Assembly (NCBI RefSeq): GCF_040869045.1
Contig: NC_090321.1
Location: 73,069,183-73,133,182, forward strand
Length of the DNA stretch: 64,000 nt
Direction: 5' to 3'
DNA from: Eurosta solidaginis
Taxonomy: Eukaryota > Arthropoda > Insecta > Diptera > Tephritidae
Part shown: in pieces, positions 32,435 through 41,861 of the stretch
How positions within the stretch are numbered: position 1 is the stretch's first letter
How the letters are laid out: each line of letters begins with the position of its first letter
Notes under the pieces: generated by a model
Told to the model about the DNA's origin: nothing
Databases searched by the model: none
Seen by the model: the letters and a program-made list of their open reading frames with translations, nothing else
Translations under genes and position numbers: made by a program

Positions 32435-32771
32435 TCAGTTTTATATTCGAAAAGTAGTATAGGATTGTTTTCATATGTACAATGCTTATCGGCTTAAAAA
32501 CAATTCAATTTAAAGTACGCTTAGCCCTTAATTGGAAAATTTAAGAGCACAAAATCACCACGTTTAACCAACTCAGCTCGAAAAAGGAAAAGATCTTTTT
32601 TCTTCCTCCGGAACTCGTGTTTTTTTTTTTTTTTGTTCGCGATCGCCCGTCTGTCTTTTTCCTTGTTTTTCGATACTTTTTATCGCAACTTTCGCCACAT
32701 CACTAGGTGTGTTCGCGTGAACACGCTCCCAAGTAGATCGTAGCCGTAGACCGTAGCAGCAGACCGTAACA

Positions 32772-33120
32772 TCAAGCATTACCTCAAGTGTAGGATGAAG
32801 TGGATCCTCTGGAAGTGATAATGGGGGAATTCGCTTGAGGGCAATACCCACAGGGTCATCTGCAAACACCAAATCCAACATTTTATTTTTGCATTTTAAT
32901 ACATTGTTTAATTGTAGTAAATGTATATCAAGCAGACTCTTACAAAAAACATGCTGAGCGGTGGACGTCAAACATTTAATTCACTGTTGCCAATCCAACT
33001 TACTGTAGGCAAATTGAAGTCACCAAGCACCATCAGGCGGCCCCTATCTCGCAACTGAGAGTAAACACTACGTATAGATAAGCTATGTTGAGTATAAACA
33101 TGCATATCCGAACGTAGCGG
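32772..33120 (-). pseudogene. CR1-like LINE inserted in RTE-A: endonuclease part
   Basis: Minus-strand codons include RGRLMVLGDFNLPTVSW (about 33000-33045), the GDFN block of AP-type LINE endonucleases, then NKMLDLVFADDPVGIAL and EDPLHPTLEV. These continue in frame into 20131 once L1 is removed. The 5' end is at about 33120, where RTE endonuclease sequence begins, so the LINE is 5'-truncated and its EN is incomplete. Confidence 0.75.
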
Positions 33121-33875
33121 TTCCTTGGTTTTAGCCGCGTTGAGGCGGGTGCGTATTTTGGCTGCAACGAGATAATACTCCGAGTCGATGTTAGGTCCCC
33201 GGATCGTGCGCGCATCTAAAAAACTGGAGGCATGCCGTCCGTCTATCAGAACGTGATCGATCTGATTGCGAGTATTTCGATCAGGAGACAGCAATGTAGC
33301 TTGATGTATCTTTTTATGCATGAACCTCGTGCTGGATATGACCATGTTTCGAGCACCGGAAAAGTCAATCAGCCTCAGTCCGTTAGGAGAAGTTTCATTG
33401 TATAGGCTGAACTTTCCGACTGTAGGGCCAAAAACACCTTCTTTGCCCACCCTGGCGTTATAGTCGCCAAGCACGACTTTTATATCATGACGGGGGCAGC
33501 GCTCGTATGTGCCTTCTAATTGCTCATAAAAAGTGTCTTTCACCTCATCGTCTTTCTCCTCTGTCGGCGCATGGGCGTAGATGAATGATATATTAAAAAA
33601 TTTTGCTTTCATTCGGATAGCGGTGAGATGCTCATTCACGGGCGTGAGCGCCAGCACTTGGCGACAAAGTCTCTCTCCCACCACGAATCCGACGACGAAA
33701 CTGCGCTTATTCGTATGGCCACTTCAATAGATGTCACAAGTTTTGATCTTCTTTCTTCCTTGCTTCGTCCAACGCATTTCTTGGATGGCGGTGATGTCAG
33801 ATTTTGCTTTGACGAGGACTTCAACCGTAGTAAAAAATATAAAAGTTGTATTGCCCCTATTCATTTACTTTCATT
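33121..33875 (-). pseudogene. RTE-A: endonuclease
   Basis: The minus-strand AP-like endonuclease of the RTE element whose RT lies at 9031-11885. Motifs include ITAIQEMRW-type sequence near 33780, FFNISFIYAHAPTEEKDD (about 33590), DIKVVLGDYNARVGKEG (about 33470), SPDRNTRNQIDHVLIDGRH (about 33270) and SEYYLVAAKIRTR (about 33170). One frame break lies near 33690. The open frame reads straight across 33121 into the CR1-like endonuclease, producing a chimeric 238-codon ORF (32968-33684). Confidence 0.8.
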
Positions 33876-34188
33876 TTAAATTAAATTCACTCCGATAATT
33901 TTTTCCGACACAATTCCTCTTTAGTACTTTGGCATATGATCCTCTGTGGGTGCTCCATGGAGTACTACAGTGAAAGTACTTTGGAAAGTACTCTCACGTA
34001 TTTACTCTATGGAATACTCACAAACAAAGCGAGAGTGGGATCACCTACTCCTCGCCTAGGACATCGCAATGATAATTGGAGCACATTTTTTGTATGAATA
34101 TGGATTAGTTTTGGATACTCCTATACTCCCAAAAGGAGTATTCCTTACATTATTTATGGAGTACTCGCGTTTTTTGAAGGGTAGCAGC
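33876..34188. other. Intergenic DNA with repeated GAGTACT words
   Basis: Non-coding. GAGTACT/AGTACTC and GGAGTAT words occur about ten times between 33920 and 34170. No element ends were recognised. Confidence 0.4.
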
Positions 34189-34585
34189 GATTATACTCCA
34201 CTTAGCGCATACAATCTGGCATCATAATCAATAATGGCAATTTGTATGACAAAATGTCAAAATGCAATGGAAACAAACAAATGGCATCTCAAAATGTAAA
34301 CGTCACTTAGAACTTACATAGAAAATCAAAATTCAACAGACTTCTCAGTCAAGTTAAAGGGCCCTTTACTGATACTTAGCATAAACTTTACTTGAATTGA
34401 GAACTGTCACTAACAGTTCTGTTAAATGAACATTGCATGCTACTGATTACACAAAACTTAGCAACACTGGACTGAGAAGTCTGTTGAACTTTGATTTTCT
34501 ATGTAAGTTCTAAGTGACGTTTACATTTTGAGATTCCATTTATTGATTATGATGCCAGATTGTATGCGCTAAGTGGAGTATAATC
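34189..34585. repeat. Large inverted repeat upstream of Ntmt
   Basis: The left arm (34189-34353) and right arm (34470-34585) are inverted copies. Both contain GATTATACTCCACTTAGCGC, ATACAATCTGGCATCATAAT, AAATGTAAACGTCACTTAGA and CAACAGACTTCTCAGTC. The left arm carries an extra ~45 bases. The arms could form a long stem. They interleave with the inverted repeat at 34357-34652 and do not nest within it. Confidence 0.7.
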
Positions 34586-34652
34586 GTGACTAAATTTCCA
34601 AGTTTACGCCAAGTCAAGTCAAGTCTATGCTAAGTATCAGTAATGGGCCCTT
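34357..34652. mobile_element. MITE-like element with GGGCCC ends upstream of Ntmt
   Basis: The terminal inverted repeats read AAGGGCCCTTTACTGATACT on the left and, reverse-complemented, AAGGGCCCATTACTGATACT on the right, then TAGCATANACTTNACTTGA. The flanks may be a TAA/TAG 3-bp duplication, which would fit PIF/Harbinger. It ends 180 bp before the methyltransferase start codon and could contribute to that promoter region. Confidence 0.6.
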
Positions 34653-34831
34653 AGCTCCATCAACACAGTCACAACCTGGAAAACATTCCATTATGATCTC
34701 TCATTTTCCGAAGAAGAAGCATTCACATTCATATGGCTTTCGCGTCAATTTTTATCAAAATAAATCAGTGTTCCTTGAGATCCATAATATTTAATTCATA
34801 TATTTGATCATTTATTATTAACTTGTATAAC

Positions 34832-35539
34832 ATGTCCGTGGACGAGGAAAAAATAATAAACACTCAACATGATGAGCAGAGGATTGAGAATGATTTTTAT
34901 GGCAAAGCACAAAAATATTGGTCAGAAGTACCAGCTACAGTGAACGGTATGCTAGGCGGCCTGGGATATCTGAATACCATTGATATACAAGGATCAAGTA
35001 GTTTTTTGAGCGATCTGAAAAATTTGGAAAAAAACAGAGCATTGGACTGTGGTGCCGGTATAGGACGCATAACAAAAAATCTTTTAATGCGACGGTTCAA
35101 ACAAACCGATATTGTTGAACAAGATGCGAACTTTGCTGCGAAAGCGCGGGAATATTGTGCTCCAAATGGTGATAATAGCAGTCGTTTGGGCGAAATTTAT
35201 AATACTGGTTTACAGGAGTTTACCCCCACAGCAAATAAATATGATGTAAGCTGGTGTCAGTGGGTACTGGGACATCTAACGGACGAGGACCTAGTTAGCT
35301 TTTTCCGGCGCATGCGTAATGGCCTATCTAATAATGGCTATCTTATAATTAAGGAAAATGTCACCTCGTCCAATATGGTTGAGGAAGATAAGAAAGACTC
35401 TTCAATAACACGTCCACTTAAAACATATGAGATAGCCATCAATAGTGCTGGATTTCGAATAATAAAGACATGGCGCCAACAAAGTTTTCCCAAAAGCTTG
35501 TATCCAGTGTACATGATGGCATGTCGCCCCACTGAGTAA
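34832..35539 (+). CDS. Ntmt: Alpha-N-terminal protein methyltransferase 1 (Ntmt/METTL11A)
   Basis: A single-exon 235-residue protein, about the family length (human NTMT1 is about 223). The family methylates the alpha-amine of exposed N-termini after Met removal (X-Pro-Lys type), using S-adenosylmethionine, mainly in the nucleus. Visible features: YWSEVPATVNGMLGG (29-43), a family signature; SAM-binding motif I LDCGAGIGR (71-79); acidic Glu after beta-2 in DIVEQD (93-98); WCQWVLGHLTDEDL (about 137-150) around the active cleft; and GYLIIKENV (about 169). I chose ATG 34832 because MSVDEE is the first in-frame Met; a TTG nine bases upstream is not a likely start. No frame break is present and it is the only intact host gene seen. 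A retrocopy cannot be excluded because no intron is present. Confidence 0.9.
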   Translation: MSVDEEKIINTQHDEQRIENDFYGKAQKYWSEVPATVNGMLGGLGYLNTIDIQGSSSFLSDLKNLEKNRALDCGAGIGRITKNLLMRRFKQTDIVEQDANFAAKAREYCAPNGDNSSRLGEIYNTGLQEFTPTANKYDVSWCQWVLGHLTDEDLVSFFRRMRNGLSNNGYLIIKENVTSSNMVEEDKKDSSITRPLKTYEIAINSAGFRIIKTWRQQSFPKSLYPVYMMACRPTE

Positions 35540-36069
35540 TAACATCGTAGATGATTCTTAGATTTAATTTAAGGTTATTACTCTAGGGCAGCAACTCACA
35601 ATCGAGACAATCTGCTGACATCGCTACAAGTCGTATAGTAATGTACATGTAAAATAACATACAGAAATGTGAAAATCCAAGTCTCGGCACTATGATTATT
35701 TGAGATTCGTTTGATTCTGGTTTACTCATTTCGGTATTTTGTATGTCGTAACTGTGCTATACACCCACTCCAAGGTAGAGGTCGTATACTAATACATGTC
35801 CAAAAATGTTGGAAACCATAAATTTCACTTCGGTCAAGAGATATTTGCGAATTTTTAATTAGCAGTTGACCCCTATCTATAGTATTACCAATTTTAGCTT
35901 TAGACTCGTCAATGAACTTGGATTGAATTCTAAAAAATCTGAAATAAAATGTTTCAAAATTTTATTAGTACATATTGCTAATCGATATATTAATTTATTT
36001 TATACTGTAAATATATTAATTGAAATAACAATTAGTACTAATCATGACCATGTTTAAATACATACATAT
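35540..36069. other. Ntmt 3' flank
   Basis: Non-coding and AT-rich. An AATAAA at about 35943 is a candidate polyadenylation signal, but it lies 400 bases after the stop codon. No other feature was recognised. Confidence 0.35.
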
Positions 36070-36370
36070 ATTGTTTTTCATTAAACATTTCAAGTTTTTA
36101 CCAAATATTCAATGTTTTTGCGCCATGCGTAATGACATATTTGTAGTATCCTTATTATTTTTATTAATATGAATATTCACATAGTTATGTAGATTATATC
36201 ATCTTGATGCATGAACCATGTTCTTGATGTAAAAAATTGAGTAATCATGAAAATTTTTGAAAAATAAAAAAATCAATATTGAAAATTAAAATATTGATAG
36301 AACATATTAAAATTACAAAGATCAAAGTAACTTAAACACAAAGTTAAATACAAATAATAAGAACCCTACA
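36070..36370 (-). repeat. G1 gypsy 3' LTR start (left limit uncertain)
   Basis: On the minus strand the LTR appears to begin TGTAGGGTTC at 36370, directly after a purine tract. TGTAGG is also the start of the G2 LTR at 48146. The far end of the LTR is not visible; the left coordinate is only an estimate. Confidence 0.4.
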
Positions 36371-36373
36371 TTA

Positions 36374-36386
36374 CTCCCCCTTCCAG
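36374..36386 (-). other. G1 polypurine tract
   Basis: CTGGAAGGGGGAG on the minus strand, immediately upstream of the presumed 3' LTR, is the classic plus-strand primer of gypsy elements. Confidence 0.6.
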
Positions 36387-36389
36387 AGA

Positions 36390-37182
36390 ATTAACATTAA
36401 ATTAATTAAATGTTACTCGTTTTTGTTCTAATGTTATTGTGATGCGTGTTAGAGTTGTTAGGTAACGTTTCAATAATCGCCGGTTTTAGCCTGTCAATCG
36501 GGATAGTTTTGATTAAATTATCAATTTCTATTTCAAAATACTTCTTGTTTTTTTTTTTCAAGTACCTTGTATGGACCCTCATACGGTTGTAAAGAACGCT
36601 TATTAATTAAACGAACAAAAACAAATTTACATGTTTGTAAATCTTTCGGAACATAAAAAAAACATTAGAGTTATGATGATTTAAACTCGAATGAACATTC
36701 CTAAATTTTTCACGTAATTTACCCAAAATTTCATTTGACGATGAATTTTCAGATGTTGGAACAATAAGTTCACCGGGTAATCGTAAATTTTGTCCAAGAA
36801 CCATTTCAGCCGGTGTAGCCGAAATATCTTTTTTAAATGTTGATCGCAAGCCTAACATTATTAGAGGAAGCTCTCCATACCAATCTCTGGTTCCATTTGT
36901 AGTCATTAAAGAAGATTTCAATTGCCTATGAAATCACTCTACCATGCCATTCGCTTGAGGATGATAAGCTGACGTTGTAATTTGATGACTGCCTAATAAC
37001 TTTGTTAATTCCGTAAACAATTTTGAGGTAAATTGAGCACCCTGATCAGTAGTTATTTGCAGAGGTACACCAAACCGAGATATATATTCACGTAAAAATT
37101 TATTTGCAATTGTTTCTGCAGAAATTTCCCTTAATCCGTATGCTTCTGGCCCACGTGTGAACCTATCGATAATAATCAAAAT
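36390..37182 (-). pseudogene. G1 gypsy integrase remnant
   Basis: The minus strand encodes IIIDRFTRGPEAYGLREISA, FGVPLQITTDQGAQFTS (second catalytic Asp) and SAYHPQANGMVE (catalytic Glu). A stop at about 36933 follows, then LPLIMLGLRSTFKKDISATP and NLRLPGELIVP, the integrase C-terminal region of the gypsy type. Sequence upstream of IIIDRF, including the zinc finger and first Asp, is replaced by an L-family LTR starting at 37183. Confidence 0.8.
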
Positions 37183-37790
37183 TGTTATGGTATCGCATCT
37201 TCTAAGGGAGCAGTAAGGAGGGCAGTCGGCATGATCTTGTGGTGCACAGTGGCTAGTCATGTCGGCTGGGCGGGGTCCTTGCCAACCTTACTGTTCCTGC
37301 GCCATAACAAAGAAAAATTTCCTATCATGCCTATTCAAATCAACTGACAAAAAAGCACAGAGACGACTCAAAACGCTTGAAATTCAAATCAAAACGACAT
37401 CCGGTCGAACCGGATGCCACGGACAGACCGTTAACATTCAAAAATTTAAATTCAAAGAGAAATAAAAAAAAAAAAAACTAAACGCAACAACAATTACCAA
37501 ACCGGATATGACCGGTTACTAACTCTAAAATCAACAATAAAAAACAACTGCTGAAAAATAAAATAAAAAGCTGGAAGGGAAAACAACAAAAAGGCCGAAT
37601 ATATATAGGGGGCGCCGCGGGTGTTGTTGCGACGCCCGGTGCATAGCCCGCCCTTAAAATCCATGGCCACCGACGCACCTATTTTTCGGTGGCCCCTTAC
37701 CTGTCCTACCTAGTGTCTTCTAAATAAATAGACAACGAAGCATTCCCATTTTAATTACAATTTTATTTATAATTCATTATTTAAAATTCT
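37183..37790. repeat. L3: partial L-family LTR
   Basis: It begins TGTTATGG, as the L1 and L2 LTRs do on the + strand, and shares the GTGCACAGTGGCTAGTCA block, the CATCCGG/CCGGATG hairpin (about 37400) and the GGCCACCGA/TCGGTGGCC hairpin (37660-37695). Similarity fades after about 37790, and no GACCGTAACA end is seen. It interrupts the G1 integrase. Solo LTR or truncated element cannot be decided here. Confidence 0.75.
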
Positions 37791-38169
37791 TTCCTTGTAT
37801 ATGTATGACCGGTTAATTCTAGGTAGTTAAATGCTTATACATGTATATATATATAGGTACTCGATGCAAGTATATGTGCCTGAATGTATTTATCATTTGT
37901 ATGTTTGAAATGATTATATATATAATTATATTTAACTATAAGTCTATTCCATCGTAAGTTCGAAGTTCGTAGAAAGCCTTCACTGAACACACTCGAACTG
38001 TGAAATCGTAGTTTCGTACAAATTTTCTACGACGCGTATCAGTTTGCGGGAAAAAGTAAAATCATTAAAAATTCAGAATAAAAAGGGATATTAAACAAAA
38101 AAAATATAAGTATATTATTAAAAGTGATATGTATACTAATTTAATTACAATCTATTGTTATAATAGGTC

Positions 38170-38356
38170 AAAAATTGTCACAACTCGCCAACAATGTTTC
38201 TGCTTACTTGACTTATTGCAGCAGCACCCTGAAATGGCGCTAGGCTTTACAAAGTGCCCAACGGAGGAGGTTAACAAATTTTGGGAAAACATTGCAAATA
38301 GTATTGCGCCACCAACAAAAGATGCAACTATCTGGAAAAAAGTAATGCTTTTGTAA
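38170..38356 (+). pseudogene. Harbinger Myb/SANT-like (zeste-type) ORF fragment
   Basis: The codons read TTRQQCFCLLDLLQQHPEMA, then TEEVNKFWENIAN and PPTKDATIWKKV, the pattern of the insect Myb/SANT-like or zeste DNA-binding domain that accompanies Harbinger transposases. A stop follows at 38356. Only the N-terminal domain remains. Confidence 0.6.
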
Positions 38357-38479
38357 TACGTATGCGTATCGGCAACTTAGCTTCACAGATTTAGAAGAAG
38401 GCTTAAAAGAATTAAATTAAAATTAAATTACTAAAATATTTATTTTAATTTTTAAGGGTCTTATAATAATGACAATTAT

Positions 38480-38850
38480 TGCAAAAACTATAAAACATGA
38501 TTACACCTAGAAACCTATATTTTTCGTAGAACTCCCTTTTTACGCTACGTTTCTCTTCGTTGGTCATATCTAAGTATATCAATTGTGGACATAGCCGCGT
38601 TTGGAAAATTAGTAAGGCATCTTTCAAAACTTTGGAAAATTTGGTCTGACACATCGGAAAGTCAAAATCTTTTCCAACTCCGTGCTGATAGATACCTTCC
38701 GCAAAAAAAAAAGTTTTACCGATGCTAAGTGAATTATAGGACTCATTGAACATGACCCACCGAACGGTGTACTTCCTTCATTTATAACACCGAGCACGTA
38801 GGTAAACGCAGCCTTGTTTAGGCGGAAAGTTTTTATAAAACACAATTTTT
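38480..38850 (-). pseudogene. Harbinger transposase N-terminal fragment
   Basis: Minus-strand frames encode FRLNKAAFTYVLGVI, then AEGIYQHGVGKDFDF, then KFSKVLKDALLIFQTRLCP, LIYLDMTNEEKRSVKREF and YRFLGVI. This matches the region just before the first catalytic Asp (GxxDGTH) of HARBI1-like transposases. The catalytic part is missing and two frames are needed, so it is inactive. Confidence 0.65.
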
Positions 38851-39212
38851 TAAAACCTTTATAAGTTCATTAAAACACGGATCCTTTCACAAACATAGCC
38901 TCTTCTAATTTCAAGACTCCTCGCAATTTTTAAATCACGCCTTTCTTGCTCATTTTCTTCTAACAAAGCTGCAAATGATATAGAATCCATTTTAAGCACT
39001 AAACTTTTTTTTAAATGATATGCAATTTTAAACTAAAATTTAAATTGAAATTTTTTATTTGCAATCGCTCAGCTGACTTCGAATAACCAAAATTTGACAT
39101 TATATGTTGGCAGCACTTTTTTCCGTTTCACATGAGTTCAGTGATAGCAAATTCTTCGTATTCGTAGCGGAGGGTTGTATTCGTAGATTTTCTACGATGG
39201 ATTAAAGAATAG

Positions 39213-40292
39213 GGCTGAATATACGCCCAAAGTATCTATTTGTATGTTGTTGTACACATACGGGTAATTTTACGTATGTATATGCTTATATATGTATATA
39301 ACTATATTTAATATAATGCGGCAGTTACCCACCGACGTGTGCCGTACGTAAGGACGTTTGTCGTACGAAGCACGTTTGATCGAACTCTCAAGCCCGTAGG
39401 AATCAATGTGTGCGTCTGTGTACATATACATAACATATTTGTGTGTGTATTGTTTACAGATAAGCACTGTTGCCATTGACCATTTTGCATGCATGCTTAT
39501 GCAAACATCAACTTTTGGAATTACAATTTTTCATGGTGCAAATGGCAGAAACAAATACTGAATAAGAATTTCTAGTTCATTTATTTGTAGCCTCTAATTT
39601 TATGTAATAATTTTAGGATATTTCAACAAAATTGTAAACAATCTTTAGGCCTTTTTGTATAATAACTGCAAACGGTCAAAAATTAGCGCACAAAAGTTTG
39701 CTAGGCAACTCTGTCTAGTGAGAGAGCGATCAGCTGACACGTTCTTACGGAAAAAATCAAAATTGTTTTGATTTCTACGTTCCGGGCTACGTACGTACGG
39801 GCGTTGCACGTCGGTGAGTTTTCGTTTACATTGCACACTCATAAGATAGGTCGTGTCAGCTGACACGTTTTTTCTGCGTACGTTCGTGGGTAACTGCCGC
39901 TTAAGCCCGAAGTATGTATGTTGTTGTACATATACGGGTAATTTTACGTATGTATATGCTTATATATGTATATAACTATATTTAATATAAGCACCTAAGT
40001 ATGCATTGGTATGTTGTTGTACATATACGGACAATTTTACGTGTGCATCTGCTTATGTGTATCTTCAACTATATTTACTATAAGGATACACGCATGTATG
40101 TATATGTCCTTGCATACCTGTGCATTTATAGGCACATATATGCTTGCTCATACATGTAACTACATCCAATATAATTGTAAGCAGACGTATATTTCTATGT
40201 ATGTATTGGCTTATATCCATCTATATTTAATATCAGTATACAAGTATGTATTTCTATGTCAATGTATACATGTGTGTAATTCCACGTAGGCA
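39213..40292. repeat. Degenerate ~85-90-bp minisatellite (left part)
   Basis: Tandem units of the form GTATGTTGTTGTACATATAC, ATTTTACGTATGTATATGC, CTATATTTAATATAAG occur at about 39242, 39913 and 40005, with more diverged units up to 40290. The array continues at 47961-48145. It is interrupted by a MITE (39317-39901) and by the R1-clade LINE (40293-47960). Confidence 0.7.
39317..39901. mobile_element. Harbinger-type MITE in the minisatellite, TSD TAA
   Basis: The ends are inverted repeats: left GCGGCAGTTACCCACCGACG, right (reverse complement) GCGGCAGTTACCCACGAACG. TAA flanks at 39314-39316 and 39902-39904. The 585-bp interior has two GTCAGCTGACACGTT words at about 39730 and 39855 and no recognisable ORF. 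Confidence 0.75.
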
Positions 40293-40825
40293 ACTTTTTT
40301 TTTTTTTTTTTTTTTTGCGGGGAGGCTGAAAAATAGTGATGGAACGATATTTCGCTATTGGTGATTGCATCGCCGCTATTGACAAATCGCTAATAGCTGT
40401 AGCTATTGCAATCCAAAAATATCAGTGATTGGCGATTTTCCTTCATTCGATTCTTTTGAATGGCAATCACCTCTGGCAGAATATCGCCAATAGCGATTAT
40501 AGCGATTGGCGATTTTCCTTCAGCATGAAATTCCAATACTAATATAGATAGCGGGGATGCAATCATCGATAGTGAAATATCGTTCATCACTACTCATCTG
40601 TGTACTTTCAGACTGTGTATTGGCGACAAAAAGGAATAATTTTCTCGAAAATTGGAAAAAATATACTTTTACAAAAGTTTGCCAGCTATTATCGAAAAAT
40701 GGGGATAGTTATCTTAAGAACTTCACAACAAAAAAATGTCTCAACAGATAGTGGTAAATAAGGGCGAAAAAAATATGCTTTTTGTGCAGAGAAATTGTGG
40801 AAACGGCGAACGGAACAAAGCAGAC

Positions 40826-41451
40826 TTGTGCAACAACAATTTCGACGACGAAGTGATGTGCAATAATTGCAAAAAATGGTTTTGCAATGGGCGTGGAAGC
40901 ACATCTGGATCCCAAATTGTTAAACTTTCGGTGACGGCTAAACATAGGGAAGTCACCCTACATTCTGAAGGTCCACTTCGAGAAACAGTACTAAAATTTT
41001 ACTCGTGTGGCGTACGTAATGTATATGAATTGGGATCAAGAACAATGCAAGCCACTTATAACTGATCGTTCGTTTTTGCCATGGTTGGTTAAGGTGCCTA
41101 CCGAGCAAGAGCAGTGGTGTGCACGACAAATATCAGCAGCACAAATAAACAAATTAGAGGAATTGGAAGGGAAATGTCGATGCAACATTTCAGGATTTAG
41201 AGAAGCCAGGTATAGACACTGAACCATCACAAGTGCTATAGCGTTATGAAGATGGTTATCAATACGAGATAGTTTTTGGTCCACTTGTGCGCCTAGAAAC
41301 AGAATACGATAAAAATTTAAAAGAATCGCAAGTACAGGAGGGTATAGAAATAAGATGGCACGTTGGCCTAAACAAAGAAACAATAGCATATTTTACGCTT
41401 GCTAAAACTGATTCGGACATGAAATTAATGCATATGTTATTCATAAGTTAA
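40826..41451 (+). pseudogene. Upf1: Upf1 (RENT1) N-terminal fragment, captured and broken
   Basis: Upf1 is the RNA helicase of nonsense-mediated mRNA decay; its N-terminal CH domain binds Upf2. This copy encodes [19 protein letters not shown] (40854-40910), [14 protein letters not shown] and FYSCGVRNV. About 30-40 residues are then missing and the match resumes at [20 protein letters not shown] (41030), [48 protein letters not shown] and [14 protein letters not shown] (to about 41435). It needs at least two frames and has a TAG before RYEDG. The helicase domain is absent. No introns are seen in the spans present, but the parent gene structure is unknown to me. Confidence 0.85.
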
Positions 41452-41861
41452 TACTTCTAGGCTGTAGCCGTTAACAGTTTTATAAAATTTGTGTTTTTGA
41501 TGGAAAAATAAAAGAATTATAGAAACATATATCACTCGTCTTATTGTAAACAGATTAACTCAAAATTTAAGTTTTTTGTGAGAATGCAATTCAAGCTTTG
41601 TCATATGGTTTGTATATGGTTAAATTCTCCGGCTAATTTCTAGGGCACTGAAGTGGGTGGCTATTTTCTGCTAAAGAATATTTTTTTAATAGTTTGAAGA
41701 ATTTGCTATATTTTTCCTCTGTATTTTTCATTAAAAATTGATTCACTTTACTATATAAATATTATGCAGCCAAATACAACTTTCAGAATAAATTCATACG
41801 GAGTATTTCTGAATACATCGGTGTAGTATAATATAGTAAATAAATAAAAAAAATAAATGTA

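Larger units (their letters stand above)
20134..32771 (-). mobile_element. L1: Ty3/gypsy LTR retrotransposon with ~3-kb LTRs
   Basis: Complete layout on the minus strand: 5' LTR (29696-32771), primer binding site, leader, gag, pol (protease, RT, RNase H, integrase), 3' LTR (20134-23184). TCAA flanks both sides (20128-20131 and 32772-32775), a 4-bp duplication inside the CR1-like LINE. LTRs begin TGTTACGG and end CCATAACA in element orientation; the 3' LTR lacks its last ~9-10 bases. No env-like ORF was seen. The two LTRs look nearly identical by eye, which suggests a fairly recent insertion, yet gag and pol each carry stops. Confidence 0.9.
29696..32771 (-). repeat. L1 5' LTR (3076 bp)
   Basis: In element orientation it begins TGTTACGGTC (32771) and ends CCATAACA (29696). 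This is far longer than the few hundred bases usual for insect Ty3/gypsy LTRs. A TATA-like TATATATTCGG (minus strand, about 30142-30153) lies next to GC-rich sequence. Two perfect hairpins lie toward the U5 side: CATCCGG/CCGGATG at 29939-29957 and GGCCACCGA/TCGGTGGCC at 30209-30238. Confidence 0.88.
37942..39212. mobile_element. PIF/Harbinger relic with two-gene remnant
   Basis: The ends share CTATTC and CCATCGTA-type words in inverted orientation, with further CTACGA/TCGTAG inverted words inside. Between them are a + strand Myb/SANT-like fragment and a minus-strand transposase fragment, the usual two ORFs of Harbinger elements. Exact ends and TSD are uncertain. Confidence 0.55.

Noticed and set aside
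40334..40598. A separate 265-bp MITE instead of the left end of the 2.3-kb element
   Set aside because: It has its own inverted ends, but the perfect 8-bp duplication CTGAAAAA pairs 40326 with 42643, supporting the longer element; a duplicated end remains possible.
40736..41065. A functional small zinc-finger gene
   Set aside because: It is the N-terminal fragment of Upf1 with an internal deletion, frameshift and stop; the helicase domain is absent.
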